Shown in pieces: positions 1 through 6,370 of a stretch of DNA of 8,186 nucleotides. The position numbers were made by a program, and so were the translations under genes. Under the pieces are notes generated by a model that was not told where the DNA came from, made no database searches, and saw only the letters and a program-made list of their open reading frames with translations. The DNA comes from an uncultured Clostridia bacterium (GTDB taxonomy: Bacteria > Bacillota > Clostridia > Oscillospirales > Butyricicoccaceae): contig CAJUJQ010000137.1 of the NCBI GenBank assembly GCA_910586575.1, positions 1 through 8,186 on the forward strand, written 5' to 3'. Every line of letters starts with the position of its first letter. Position 1 is the stretch's first letter.

Positions 1-37
1 TGATGCTTCGCACTTTGGCTATTTTTATTTTACACCA

Positions 38-346
38 TTATACAGACTTTACCGGTCGCAGATCCATGAGATAGCCAAAGCTGCCATCATCATAGTATTC
101 GGTGACTTCTGTCGGCCATAAAAACGCCTTTGTCGGCGCGCCGTGCCGGATATTGTTTTGGATATTCTCGTAAAATGCTCTTGGATTCTTCATTTTTCTG
201 ACAAAATACCATTTGAGTGCCATCTCTTTTCCCTGGTAGTTTGCCTTATAAACGATCCCCTGACCGCCTTCACCCAATTTTTGTATGATTTCCAGGTCTT
301 CGCCGGAAGCGGTCTGTATTTTTTGCTCCTTTTCAAACTCCCTCAT
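38..346 (-). pseudogene. Truncated Ser/Thr protein kinase (N-lobe only)
   Basis: The 102-residue product matches the start of a eukaryotic-type Ser/Thr protein kinase. It has a glycine-rich ATP loop at residues 24-33 (LGEGGQGIVY), the beta3 lysine K45 in MALKW, a plausible alpha-C glutamate E60 (FYENI) and a hinge-like stretch GYLMDLRP at 91-98. The frame then ends after four unrelated residues. The catalytic loop (HRD), the DFG metal site and the whole C-lobe are absent, and no other minus-strand frame between 38 and 1 continues the fold. Phosphotransfer is therefore not expected. The start is well supported: GGAGGTG (353-359) sits six bases upstream of the ATG, and a strong promoter lies further upstream. 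Kinases with this N-lobe style often sit beside vWA and PP2C phosphatase genes in stress-response clusters (family knowledge), but no such partner is visible here. The gene is divergent from the XRE gene. A deletion at the 3' end is the likeliest cause. Confidence 0.8.
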
Positions 347-412
347 TTATAACACCTCCAAGACAGACTGCAAACCAATTGCCGTTTGTCAAAAACCGAC
401 GGATAATTCATC

Positions 413-420
413 TGATATCA
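413..420. promoter_or_regulatory. TGATATCA palindrome, possible repressor operator
   Basis: This perfect 8-base palindrome lies at the predicted transcription start of the kinase promoter and 78 bases upstream of the XRE start codon. XRE-family repressors usually bind short palindromes near divergent promoters, so it is a candidate operator. The site is short and occurs once, so this is only suggestive. Confidence 0.3.
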
Positions 421-423
421 CAT

Positions 424-452
424 ATTGTAAATGAATCATCATCGCATGTCAA
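424..452 (-). promoter_or_regulatory. Sigma-A-type promoter for the kinase remnant
   Basis: Read on the minus strand, TTGACA (447-452) is followed by exactly 17 bases and then TACAAT (424-429). This is a near-consensus vegetative promoter. Transcription would start near 417, giving an untranslated leader of about 70 bases before the ATG at 346. It lies in the gap shared with the divergent XRE gene, so the repressor could control it. Confidence 0.75.
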
Positions 453-497
453 CCCCTTTTACTTCGTACTAAAATTGTGTTGAGAGGTGAAAAGCAT

Positions 498-842
498 ATG
501 ACAGACGCGTTGAAAGTGGAAATTGGCCGCAGATTCCGGGAAAAAAGGGAACAGGCAGGATATACCAGAGAAAAACTAGGTGAACTTTGCTCACTGAGTC
601 CGAGGTTCATTGCCAACATCGAGCTGGGAGATTCCTCATTCAGCCTGGATTCCCTCATGGCAGCCTGTCGTGTGCTCTCCTGTAGCAGCGACTATCTGTT
701 GTTTGGCCGAAACATTGACAGTGAAGCCTGGTCAGAAACGGTCTCCAAAATCAGGCAGCTCGATCTGAAATATCAGGATTCCGTAGAGAAAACCATGCAG
801 GGGCTGTTGGAAGCGATCGTAAAAGCTGAAAGTCCAAATTAA
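498..842 (+). CDS. XRE-family helix-turn-helix transcriptional regulator
   Basis: A 114-residue DNA-binding protein of the Cro/C1 (XRE) type. The HTH_3-like domain spans about residues 9-70. It opens with IGRRFREKREQAGYT, has the second helix at REKLGELCSLS and the recognition helix at PRFIANIELG, and closes with the usual SLDSLMAACRVLSCSSDYLLFG. The short helical tail (about 75-110) may be for dimerisation. The ATG at 498 is preferred because AGAGGTG (483-489) precedes it at eight bases; an in-frame GTG at 477 would lie upstream of that ribosome site. The gene is divergent from the truncated kinase gene and ends in a strong terminator. It most likely regulates the shared intergenic region and perhaps itself. 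This class is common on mobile elements and in phage, defence and stress loci. The regulated target is unknown. Confidence 0.9.
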   Translation: MTDALKVEIGRRFREKREQAGYTREKLGELCSLSPRFIANIELGDSSFSLDSLMAACRVLSCSSDYLLFGRNIDSEAWSETVSKIRQLDLKYQDSVEKTMQGLLEAIVKAESPN

Positions 843-880
843 AAAAGGGCTGTCTGCATTTTGTGCAGACAGCCCTTTTT
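842..880. terminator. Bidirectional intrinsic terminator
   Basis: GGGCTGTCTGCA (847-858) pairs perfectly with TGCAGACAGCCC (864-875) around a five-base loop. The flanking A run (842-846) pairs with the T run (876-880), making a 17-bp stem. The A and T tracts on either side let it work in both directions, which suits its place between two convergent genes. Confidence 0.92.
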
Positions 881-882
881 CG

Positions 883-1128
883 TTAGCTTTTTTGATTCAG
901 GAATTCCATCATCAGCTCCATTGCAGCGCAGAATCCGGACTTGAATACATCCTTCAAAATCAAATTATTTTGATGGATATATGCCGCTGTCAGGCTGTCC
1001 ACCAGGCTCTGTCCATCTTCGTCCAGTATCTCGTTCAGCTTTTGACAGATTTCTGTAATTTGCCTTTCGGTTCTGCTGAAATCCGGCTCTCCATATCGGG
1101 ATTCCTCGTTCATAAGCCTTTCAATCAT
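883..1128 (-). CDS. Small helical protein, DUF6809-like
   Basis: An 81-residue, acidic, mostly helical protein of unknown function. Its layout is a short N-terminal helix (MIERLMNEESRYGEPDF), a Glu/Lys/Leu-rich helical middle and a C-terminal GFCAAMELMMEFL helix. This resembles the small Clostridia proteins grouped as DUF6809, which end in a similar GFxLGxxLMLE pattern. The resemblance is from memory of the family, not a search. I chose the ATG at 1128 because GAGGTGG (minus strand, 1134-1140) precedes it at good spacing and because the DUF6809-like layout begins there. An upstream in-frame ATG at 1188 would add 20 residues, but it has no ribosome site and lies next to a TATAAT-like box that is probably the promoter -10. 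The gene converges on the XRE gene and shares its terminator. No catalytic motif is visible. Confidence 0.65.
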   Translation of the reverse strand: MIERLMNEESRYGEPDFSRTERQITEICQKLNEILDEDGQSLVDSLTAAYIHQNNLILKDVFKSGFCAAMELMMEFLNQKS

Positions 1129-1309
1129 TGGTGCCACCTCGTTTATAAAGTTAATGTTTCGCGCATCTTCTGCCGTGCGCTGCTTCATTATTATAATATA
1201 TATTTCTGCAATGGGGCTTTCCGGGGTTGGGGAGCTGCGGCATGGTCAAGAGCAGACCCTGACGCGGCTCCGTTAGTCCGGGATAAAACAAGAAACCGGC
1301 CAAAAATGG

Positions 1310-1338
1310 GTGACACCGCAGATAATGTGTGCTATGAT
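1310..1338 (+). promoter_or_regulatory. Probable sigma-A promoter for the 1376-2762 unit
   Basis: GTGACA (1310-1315) and TATGAT (1333-1338) are separated by exactly 17 bases. The predicted start near 1345 lies about 30 bases before the ATG at 1376, which has its own GGAGGGG ribosome site (1362-1368). The rest of the 1129-1309 gap holds only the AT-rich box around 1189-1200, likely the -10 region of the minus-strand gene. Confidence 0.65.
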
Positions 1339-1375
1339 TAAAACACACAGCGGCAACAGACGGAGGGGCAAACAG

Positions 1376-1498
1376 ATGAACGAGCAACAGCCTTCTGCAA
1401 AAATGAAAGAAGAAATATATTTTTTTGAGAGGTGGGGAAATGTATGTTCAATAAAAATTACAGGAAAAGGGCGCTGGCGGAAGCAGAGCGCATGGTAA
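1376..1498 (+). CDS. Possible 40-residue leader or small protein
   Basis: A short frame that begins MNEQQPSAKM and ends WRKQSAW. Its support is contextual: a 17-spaced promoter, then GGAGGGG seven bases before the ATG, then an open frame that overlaps the start of the next gene (ATG 1444) by 55 bases in another frame. Such an overlap could couple translation of the downstream gene. The first 20 residues are hydrophilic, and the last 15 look like an accidental reading of the next gene. It may instead be the original N-terminus of the downstream protein, shifted out of frame. No family is recognised. Confidence 0.35.
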   Translation: MNEQQPSAKMKEEIYFFERWGNVCSIKITGKGRWRKQSAW

Positions 1499-1795
1499 CC
1501 CAGTATCAGGGAAAATATGAAGAGACAATTGGCCTTACTACCGACCTGCATGGAAAGAAGGAAACGGCAGTCGAAATCCTGAAAGCGGTTGACGAATATA
1601 TCCATTCCCTTTCCAACAAGCCCTCTGAATTGGAGAAAATCATGTCCGAAATCAACATCCGGCGGCGTGTTTTTGAACAGGAGGTCCACGATCTGCAAAT
1701 CGAAAGCAAAAAAGCGGATACCCTGACCGGAAGCCCTGCCGGTGCGGGGACAGCCGCCGGTGTGGGCGTGGCTGCTTTAGGGCCGACCGTAGCTT
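1444..1795 (+). pseudogene. 5' remnant of a coiled-coil/glycine-zipper protein
   Basis: From ATG 1444 (AGAGGTGGGG at 1428-1437, six bases upstream) the frame encodes about 117 family-like residues. These are a basic, helical N-terminus (MFNKNYRKRALAEAERM), a long charged coiled-coil region with SNKPSELEKIMSEINIRR in the middle, and then a small-residue glycine-zipper start at about residues 95-117 (AGAGTAAGVGVAALGPTVA). Such zippers usually continue into a long membrane-active or packing segment. Here the text changes abruptly after GPTVA to Arg-rich, low-quality sequence, and the frame runs on only to the stop at 1905. The back of a different conserved-looking protein reads in another frame just downstream. 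The gene is therefore judged truncated by a deletion or, less likely, a frameshift. The function of the family is unknown to me; a membrane-associated effector role would be a guess. Confidence 0.6.
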
Positions 1796-2602
1796 GGGCA
1801 TCTGCTGTCCGATCTCGCAGGCTCCAGCTCAACGCGCAGCGCGGGGAAAAGCGGACGGGGCGCCGGTATCCCTATCCCGTTTTACGAGCTTTTCCTCGGC
1901 TGTGAGTTTGGGGATTTTGACGGAAATACGCTCGCCGAAACCATGATCACGGTTTTCGAGCAAGGTTATGACCTGCGGTTTGGCGCTGCAATGGCAATCC
2001 CCGTGCTGCTGGAAGAGCTTATGATACGGGTGCTTTGGATGCTCCGCCAGAAACTCCTGCGCAAAAAGAGCTGGAAGGAAAGCCTGCCAACCGCTGCTCA
2101 CGCAGATTTGCGAATTATGCTGATTGTAGGCAATGCGACGCTTTGCGCGGTTGACGGCATCGACGCCGCTGCCCATGGCTTGGCAGAGGGTGGCAATATG
2201 GTCAGTTTTATCTGCCATCTGAACCTGATTGGCTGGGCGAGGCTGATCATGCTTGTCCTGAAAGAATTGTCAATCCGGCTGGGACCCGTTGTAAAGAAGG
2301 CGCTCGCGCAGTTCGCACAGTCTATACTTGAAATCGCCGCGCCCGCTGAACAGAAACAAATCTTGGATTTTGAGAACCGGATGGCAGCGTATGATCAATA
2401 TCTACAAGGGCTTTATCTGGAATTCGTAAAACAAGTTGAAATGGAATATCAGCAGCTTTTCCTGGAAATCCATGCGGCCTTTGATGGAAATGCGGATGAA
2501 TTCGGTCGTTTCGAGCACTCTGTCAAATTAGCTGAACATTGCGGCGTTGAGGACCATAAAATTATCCGTAATCAAAGTCAGCTGAATGACTTGTTTTTAT
2601 AG
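1796..2602 (+). pseudogene. 3' remnant of a conserved protein of unknown function
   Basis: A protein-like frame is open from about 1793 to the TAG at 2602, roughly 268 codons. A formal start exists only at ATG 1943. Codons upstream of that ATG already read as good protein (GAGIPIPFYELFLGCEFGDFDG), so the true start has been lost. The visible part has a hydrophobic/helical core (GAAMAIPVLLEELMIRVLWMLRQ), a conserved-looking block ADLRIMLIVGNATLCAVDG, two amphipathic helices (LNLIGWARLIMLVLKELSI) and an acidic C-terminus ending NDLFL. No catalytic motif is recognised. The ADLRIMLIVGN and IGWARLIML stretches could be membrane or core helices. It lies in another frame from the 1444 gene, and the join is near 1794. 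No ribosome site precedes ATG 1943, so expression of an intact protein is unlikely. Similar sequences seem familiar as uncharacterised Clostridia proteins, but I cannot name a family. Confidence 0.55.
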
Positions 2603-2762
2603 CGTATACGGAAATCAAAAGGCGGATATAGCTCAATGGCAAAATCATCATCTTATTTCGCAACAATCTACTCGTCTTGGTTTAGATGAAAAGTATGTAA
2701 GTGCACGAAGGGATGAATGCCTACCGGAACGAATCGGTTACGGAATGAAAGCTATCTCCTGA
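2586..2762 (+). CDS. Unrecognised 58-codon small ORF
   Basis: The frame begins MTCFYSVYGNQKADIAQW and ends IGYGMKAIS, with the ATG directly after an in-frame TGA and overlapping the last 17 bases of the preceding gene. The composition is plausible for protein (KADIAQWQNHH, STRLGLDEKYVSARRDECLPERIGYG) and fills a gap that is otherwise empty. There is no clear ribosome site, so expression would need translational coupling to the upstream gene, which is itself broken. It may be a real small protein, the end of a lost gene, or chance. Confidence 0.3.
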   Translation: MTCFYSVYGNQKADIAQWQNHHLISQQSTRLGLDEKYVSARRDECLPERIGYGMKAIS

Positions 2763-2782
2763 AAATCAGACTGCTTTTACAG

Positions 2783-2813
2783 AAAAAAGAGGGGACGCTC
2801 ACGCATTCCCTCT
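2783..2813 (-). terminator. Intrinsic terminator for the Rpn remnant
   Basis: AGAGGGGA (2788-2795) pairs with TTCCCTCT (2806-2813), with one G-T pair, across a ten-base loop. Read on the minus strand, the stem is followed by six Ts (2783-2788), so it terminates transcription arriving from the Rpn-type gene. It ends 46 bases past that gene's stop codon. Confidence 0.7.
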
Positions 2814-2858
2814 CCTTCTGTATGTGTCACGATATTAACTTACAACTTCTCGATCTCG

Positions 2859-3403
2859 TTATGAGTCAGTATTTGCTTTGAACAGGGACAACCATAACAG
2901 CAGCATATCGTTCTCATCGATTTCTTTGGGCAGCTTCGGAAGCTCGAAAAAATACAGTCCCATTTTATCCGAAAGCAAGGTATGGCGCGTTGTCTCAAAG
3001 GTCTGGAAGAAAGAATGGTATTCCGGACAATCAAACAATCGGAAATCTACAAGGCTGATTACAATGGTACGCGGCAATATAGAATATTTCTGACCGGCTG
3101 CAAGCGCGGAGGAAAAATTCTTTGCCCAATAGAAAATGACACGTTCCAGATAATCTCCCTCGTTTTCGACCTGTATTTCCAAATCGACATGCTGAGCATT
3201 GACGATCATACGGATATCCAGTCGGCAAAACTTATCTCCCAGGTTTTCCGGCTGAATCTCAGGATTCGCGACAAGAAATGATTCGATGCTCTCAAGGGGT
3301 ATCCGAGAAGCACGGTAACGAATGCTTTTAACAGAGCCTGATGTTGTACAAACAATATTTTGAACAGCGTGTCTGTCTTGAAAGTATATTTCAGTTTTTT
3401 CAT
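2859..3403 (-). pseudogene. Frameshifted Rpn-family recombination-promoting nuclease
   Basis: Two minus-strand frames together give an Rpn/PDDEXK_2-type (transposase_31-like) nuclease of about 180 residues. The first part, from ATG 3403 (AGGA nine bases upstream), carries MKKLKYTFKTDTLFKILF, the usual D-x-x-FK-x-LF opening. It goes off frame after LLGYPL. The second part picks up with ESIESFLVANPEIQPENLG, then LDIR (Asp at 3216-3218) and the LEIQ catalytic pair (Glu at 3177-3179), and ends with the typical LPKEIDENDMLLLWL tail. Adding one C to the run of four (plus strand GGGG, 3296-3299) restores a single reading frame. The family promotes RecA-independent recombination in E. coli; some members are short C-terminal forms made by internal starts, and ATG 3209 could give such a form here but without the LDIR aspartate. 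It is shorter than typical Rpn proteins of about 300 residues, as in many Clostridia copies. Sequencing error is an alternative explanation. Confidence 0.78.
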
Positions 3404-3518
3404 CCGCAACAATCCTGACGGCTTTTCCTGCTTATAGTATATCACGTTTCCTGGGATACTTCCGCACTTCTTTCAATCAGCATCATAATCATCTCGAATC
3501 AGACTTTTGATTTAACAT

Positions 3519-3644
3519 AAATGAGCAAATTTGTTGAACTTCACAAAAAAAACAACTCTTTCAATACCGCGCATAGTATTTGATTGCTATAGCATATACA
3601 AAATACAGTCTTGTTTTTGTGCAAAACGTCGGTTTTGCTCATTT
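3519..3644. repeat. Inverted pair of AAATGAGCAAA words
   Basis: AAATGAGCAAA at 3519-3529 recurs exactly as its reverse complement, TTTGCTCATTT, at 3634-3644. The spacing between centres is 115 bases, about eleven helical turns. The second copy overlaps the hairpin repeat next to the likely -10 box of the downstream regulator gene. AraC-type regulators bind paired asymmetric sites and can loop DNA, so these may be autoregulatory sites. That role is inferred; the matching words are seen directly. Confidence 0.45.
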
Positions 3645-3656
3645 GTAGTATATAAT
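3621..3656 (+). promoter_or_regulatory. Hairpin repeat and -10 box upstream of the AraC/GH39 gene
   Basis: GCAAAAC (3621-3627) and GTTTTGC (3632-3638) form a perfect inverted repeat around GTCG. A TATAAT box follows at 3651-3656. No good -35 lies 17 bases upstream, and the repeat occupies that place. This layout fits a promoter that depends on an activator or is blocked by a repressor. The rest of the 3404-3747 gap is AT-rich and has no gene I can support. Confidence 0.5.
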
Positions 3657-3747
3657 AACTTTTCGTCTCGATCTGATCTTTATAAGTCAGGTGTTAATTT
3701 TGGGCAAGCAAAAGAAACATGATTTTTTGAGAAAGGATGTGAATCTG

Positions 3748-6204
3748 GTGGAAAAGGCAGAACTGATTACGATCGAGTTGATACAAGAGAAAAATATGCC
3801 TATTCAATTCTGTCCGGAGTTTCTTGTATTGTATGGGCTGCGAGGAGAAACTACTGTGATTTCGGGAAAGAAGCGGTATGAGATTGAAAGGAGCGGCATC
3901 CTCACTATCATTCCATTTACCCCCTATAGCGTTCATTGTGCGCCGGAAAGTGAGGTCGCTCTTTTGCATATTTCACAGGAAATGCTGCAAATGATTGACA
4001 TAGATCATCAGCTGCTTCATGTCAGTTGTTATACGGCGGACGATTCCTCTGGCGCTCACAGCGAATACGATCACATCCGCATGTATTTTGCACGGATTTT
4101 TAAGCTGTATTTTCAAGACACAGTACAAAGTCGTATTCAATTATTCACTGAAACATCACAGCTTTTAAGCATTCTGTCCGCCTATTTTATGTCTCAGGAT
4201 GCGTCAAACGCGCTGCAAAAGGACGCGGCTTTTTTTGACCGGTATGATCGTATCATGACCTATGTCCATGAGCATTGGCGAGAAGATCTTTCGGTTGAGC
4301 AGCTTGCACAGCAGGAATATATATCCACCGGCTATTTATCCCGCTCTTTTAAGACATATACCGGAGTCACCTTCACCGAATATATTATGGAACTGCGGCT
4401 GCAAAATGCCGCGCGTGACCTGACGGGCGCTAAAGATAACGTTACCAAAATCGCATATGAAAACGGCTTCAAAAATGTTAATTCCTTTATTAAGCGTTTT
4501 AAGGAACGGTATGGCACTACGCCGAAGCAATATCGGAAGGCTGCACAGAAAACTTCCCAAGCCATCTGGCGGACGGAAAGCGATTTATCGAAGGATGACA
4601 GTATATCCGCTTTGATGAAGTACGCAACGATTGACGAACAGTTTGTCGCCATGCCGCCTCCGCCAACGGAAATCCGTTGTGCAAATCTCTGTACAGGCAT
4701 CGCGGGGCGTCCCCTGCGGCATACATGGAGAAGGCTGCTCAATGTTGGCTACGCCAGAAACGTATTGCTGGCAGTCGTGCAGAACCAAATTCAACAGGCC
4801 CAGGAGGAAATCGGGTTTGAATATATCCGTTTTCATGGAATTTTGGATGAGGATATGCGTGTTTATTATGAGGATGAGAAAGGCCATCCTTTCACTGATT
4901 TTTCAAGAGTTGATCTGCTTCTGGATTTTGCATTGTCGTCCGGGTTGAAACCCTACATTGAATTTAGCTATATGCCGAAGCTGCTTGCGAAAAATGTCCA
5001 AGGAACCTTTGACCGCGCAATTTATATTTCGGCATTTAACGATGAACGTAAATGGAGGTTCCTGATCAATGGACTTCTCTATCATTGTATCGAACGTTAT
5101 GGGCGTTCCCAGGTAGCAGAATGGAAATTCACGACGATTGGCAGCAACTGTGTTTCTACAGGTGTGGTAAGTATGGCGGAATATCTGTACCTTTATCAGG
5201 TCACCTATCAATGTGTAAAAGACGTCGATCAACGGTTCGCGTTTGGTGGCCCAGGAGGACATTCCTCCAGTATCTGGGACAACCGCTGCATTCATGACTT
5301 TTTTGAATATGTGGTTCAGAACCACTGTGTGCCGGATTTCGTTTGTGTCGAGTGCTTTCCGTATCGTGCCATTGCGCAGGATTCGGATTTCTGGGGGTTC
5401 ATGCTTTCACAAGAGGAAGCACCGTCAGTATTAAGCGGCGATATCCACTATACAAGAACCATGCTGAAAGATTATCGGAAGCTTCTGGACAGCTACGGCT
5501 TATCCTATCTGGGAATCTGGATTGAGGAGTGGAACTCTACAATGTGGCAAAGGGATTTATCTGGAGATACCTGCTACAAAGCGGCATGGCTAACCAATAA
5601 CCTTTGCGAAAACTACGATGAAGCGGAAGCGTTTGGCTATTGGACGCTAAGCGATTTTATTGAAGAACGTTCCGATTTTAGGACCGTATACCATGGCGGC
5701 TATGGCCTGTTCACATACAACGGGATCCCGAAAAGCGGATGGGGTGCTATGCGGCTTTTCCGTATGCTGGGGGACACGAAACTGGGTTCGGGGAATGGCT
5801 GGCTGGTTACCAAAAATAGCCATGGCATTCAAATTCTGCTTTGCCATTACTGCCATTATGACAGCCTGTATCGCCTGCGATATCAGATGCTGACAGATCC
5901 CCAACAGGCATATCACGTTTTTGAAAAACATGGGACGCTGAAATTTGATATTCATCTGAAGGATTTGCCTGCGGGAAAATATGAAATCAGGCGGTTCCTT
6001 ATTTCGCCGGAATATGGATCCTCTTTTGACAAATGGCTGAGCATGGGAATGCCGCAATATCTTCGCAAAGAGGAAACTGACTATCTGAAGAAAGTAACGC
6101 AGCCACAATATCAGGTAGAATTGTTGGAAATCGAGGGCAACTATACATTTGAAAGTCGTCTTGAGCCGCATGAAGTTCAAATTATCCTTTTTGATATGCT
6201 TTGA
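3748..6204 (+). CDS. AraC-type regulator fused to a GH39 beta-xylosidase-like domain
   Basis: An 818-residue protein from GTG 3748 (AAAGGA at 3732-3737); an upstream in-frame GTG at 3691 is possible but lacks a ribosome site. Residues about 20-95 resemble a cupin-like AraC sensor (FLVLYGLRGETTV, SGILTIIPFTPYSVH). Residues about 166-265 are a full AraC DNA-binding domain with two helix-turn-helix units (SVEQLAQQEYISTGYLSRSF and VTKIAYENGFKNVNSFIKRF, closing GTTPKQYRK). Residues about 310-818 follow the GH39 pattern: FEYIRFHGILDEDMRVY, the GGPGG turn, and the nucleophile motif IEEWNST (Glu594). At the acid/base site, where GH39 has FEVWNEPN, this reads FTTIGSNC (residues 461-468), so the acid/base glutamate appears to be Ser466. 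The protein is probably a cytoplasmic xyloside- or oligosaccharide-responsive regulator, with a GH39 fold that binds sugar but cuts poorly if at all. There is no signal peptide or membrane segment. The likely target is the downstream esterase gene or its own promoter. Confidence 0.88.
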   Translation: MEKAELITIELIQEKNMPIQFCPEFLVLYGLRGETTVISGKKRYEIERSGILTIIPFTPYSVHCAPESEVALLHISQEMLQMIDIDHQLLHVSCYTADDSSGAHSEYDHIRMYFARIFKLYFQDTVQSRIQLFTETSQLLSILSAYFMSQDASNALQKDAAFFDRYDRIMTYVHEHWREDLSVEQLAQQEYISTGYLSRSFKTYTGVTFTEYIMELRLQNAARDLTGAKDNVTKIAYENGFKNVNSFIKRFKERYGTTPKQYRKAAQKTSQAIWRTESDLSKDDSISALMKYATIDEQFVAMPPPPTEIRCANLCTGIAGRPLRHTWRRLLNVGYARNVLLAVVQNQIQQAQEEIGFEYIRFHGILDEDMRVYYEDEKGHPFTDFSRVDLLLDFALSSGLKPYIEFSYMPKLLAKNVQGTFDRAIYISAFNDERKWRFLINGLLYHCIERYGRSQVAEWKFTTIGSNCVSTGVVSMAEYLYLYQVTYQCVKDVDQRFAFGGPGGHSSSIWDNRCIHDFFEYVVQNHCVPDFVCVECFPYRAIAQDSDFWGFMLSQEEAPSVLSGDIHYTRTMLKDYRKLLDSYGLSYLGIWIEEWNSTMWQRDLSGDTCYKAAWLTNNLCENYDEAEAFGYWTLSDFIEERSDFRTVYHGGYGLFTYNGIPKSGWGAMRLFRMLGDTKLGSGNGWLVTKNSHGIQILLCHYCHYDSLYRLRYQMLTDPQQAYHVFEKHGTLKFDIHLKDLPAGKYEIRRFLISPEYGSSFDKWLSMGMPQYLRKEETDYLKKVTQPQYQVELLEIEGNYTFESRLEPHEVQIILFDML

Positions 6205-6242
6205 ACCATGGTTCTCCTCGTCAAGCTGCTCGGTATCGTTTT

Positions 6243-6278
6243 CATCGATTTCTGACTTTTTTATCATCGTTTTCTGAC
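6243..6278. repeat. Two near-identical 14-base direct repeats
   Basis: CATCGATTTCTGAC (6243-6256) and CATCGTTTTCTGAC (6265-6278) differ at one base and start 22 bases apart, close to two helical turns. That spacing is typical of AraC-family paired sites. They lie 39-74 bases past the regulator's stop codon and upstream of the terminator at 6338. They could be a binding site, but their place before the terminator weakens that idea. Confidence 0.4.
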
Positions 6279-6337
6279 CTTTCGCAGCGCTTCACCACCG
6301 CTGCACGGAAAAGATGTGAGAATCATACGATAAACAG

Positions 6338-6370
6338 ACCGCCTTACCTATATATTAGGGGGGCGGTTTT
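6338..6370 (+). terminator. Intrinsic terminator after the AraC/GH39 gene
   Basis: ACCGCC (6338-6343) pairs with GGCGGT (6362-6367), with an inner CCTA/TAGG stem around TATAT, and TTTT follows directly. The stem is interrupted by a small internal loop. It sits 134 bases after the regulator's stop, so the esterase gene downstream probably has its own promoter. In the rest of the 6371-6537 gap I see only a weak TAAAAT -10 candidate (6506-6511) and two CTTGAWA words (6454 and 6474). Confidence 0.7.

Noticed and set aside
1829..2218. Minus-strand frame opposite the second protein remnant
   Set aside because: It has no start signal and no recognisable pattern, and the plus strand gives the better protein reading.
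2621..2695. tRNA-like start (GGCGGATATAGCTCAATGG)
   Set aside because: The D-stem partner, T-arm (GGTTCGAATCC-like) and complementary acceptor end are all missing, and the same bases read as part of a plausible short protein frame.
2878..3281. Plus-strand frames opposite the Rpn remnant
   Set aside because: The minus strand carries the recognisable nuclease motifs; the plus-strand readings have no ribosome site or domain.
2859..3450. Complete insertion sequence
   Set aside because: Although Rpn proteins are often labelled putative transposases, no terminal inverted repeats or target duplications were found around this gene.
5647..6267. Long minus-strand open frame of 206 codons
   Set aside because: It lies antisense to the well-supported GH39 domain, has no ribosome site, and its translation shows no protein-like pattern apart from the short repeat discussed in the findings.
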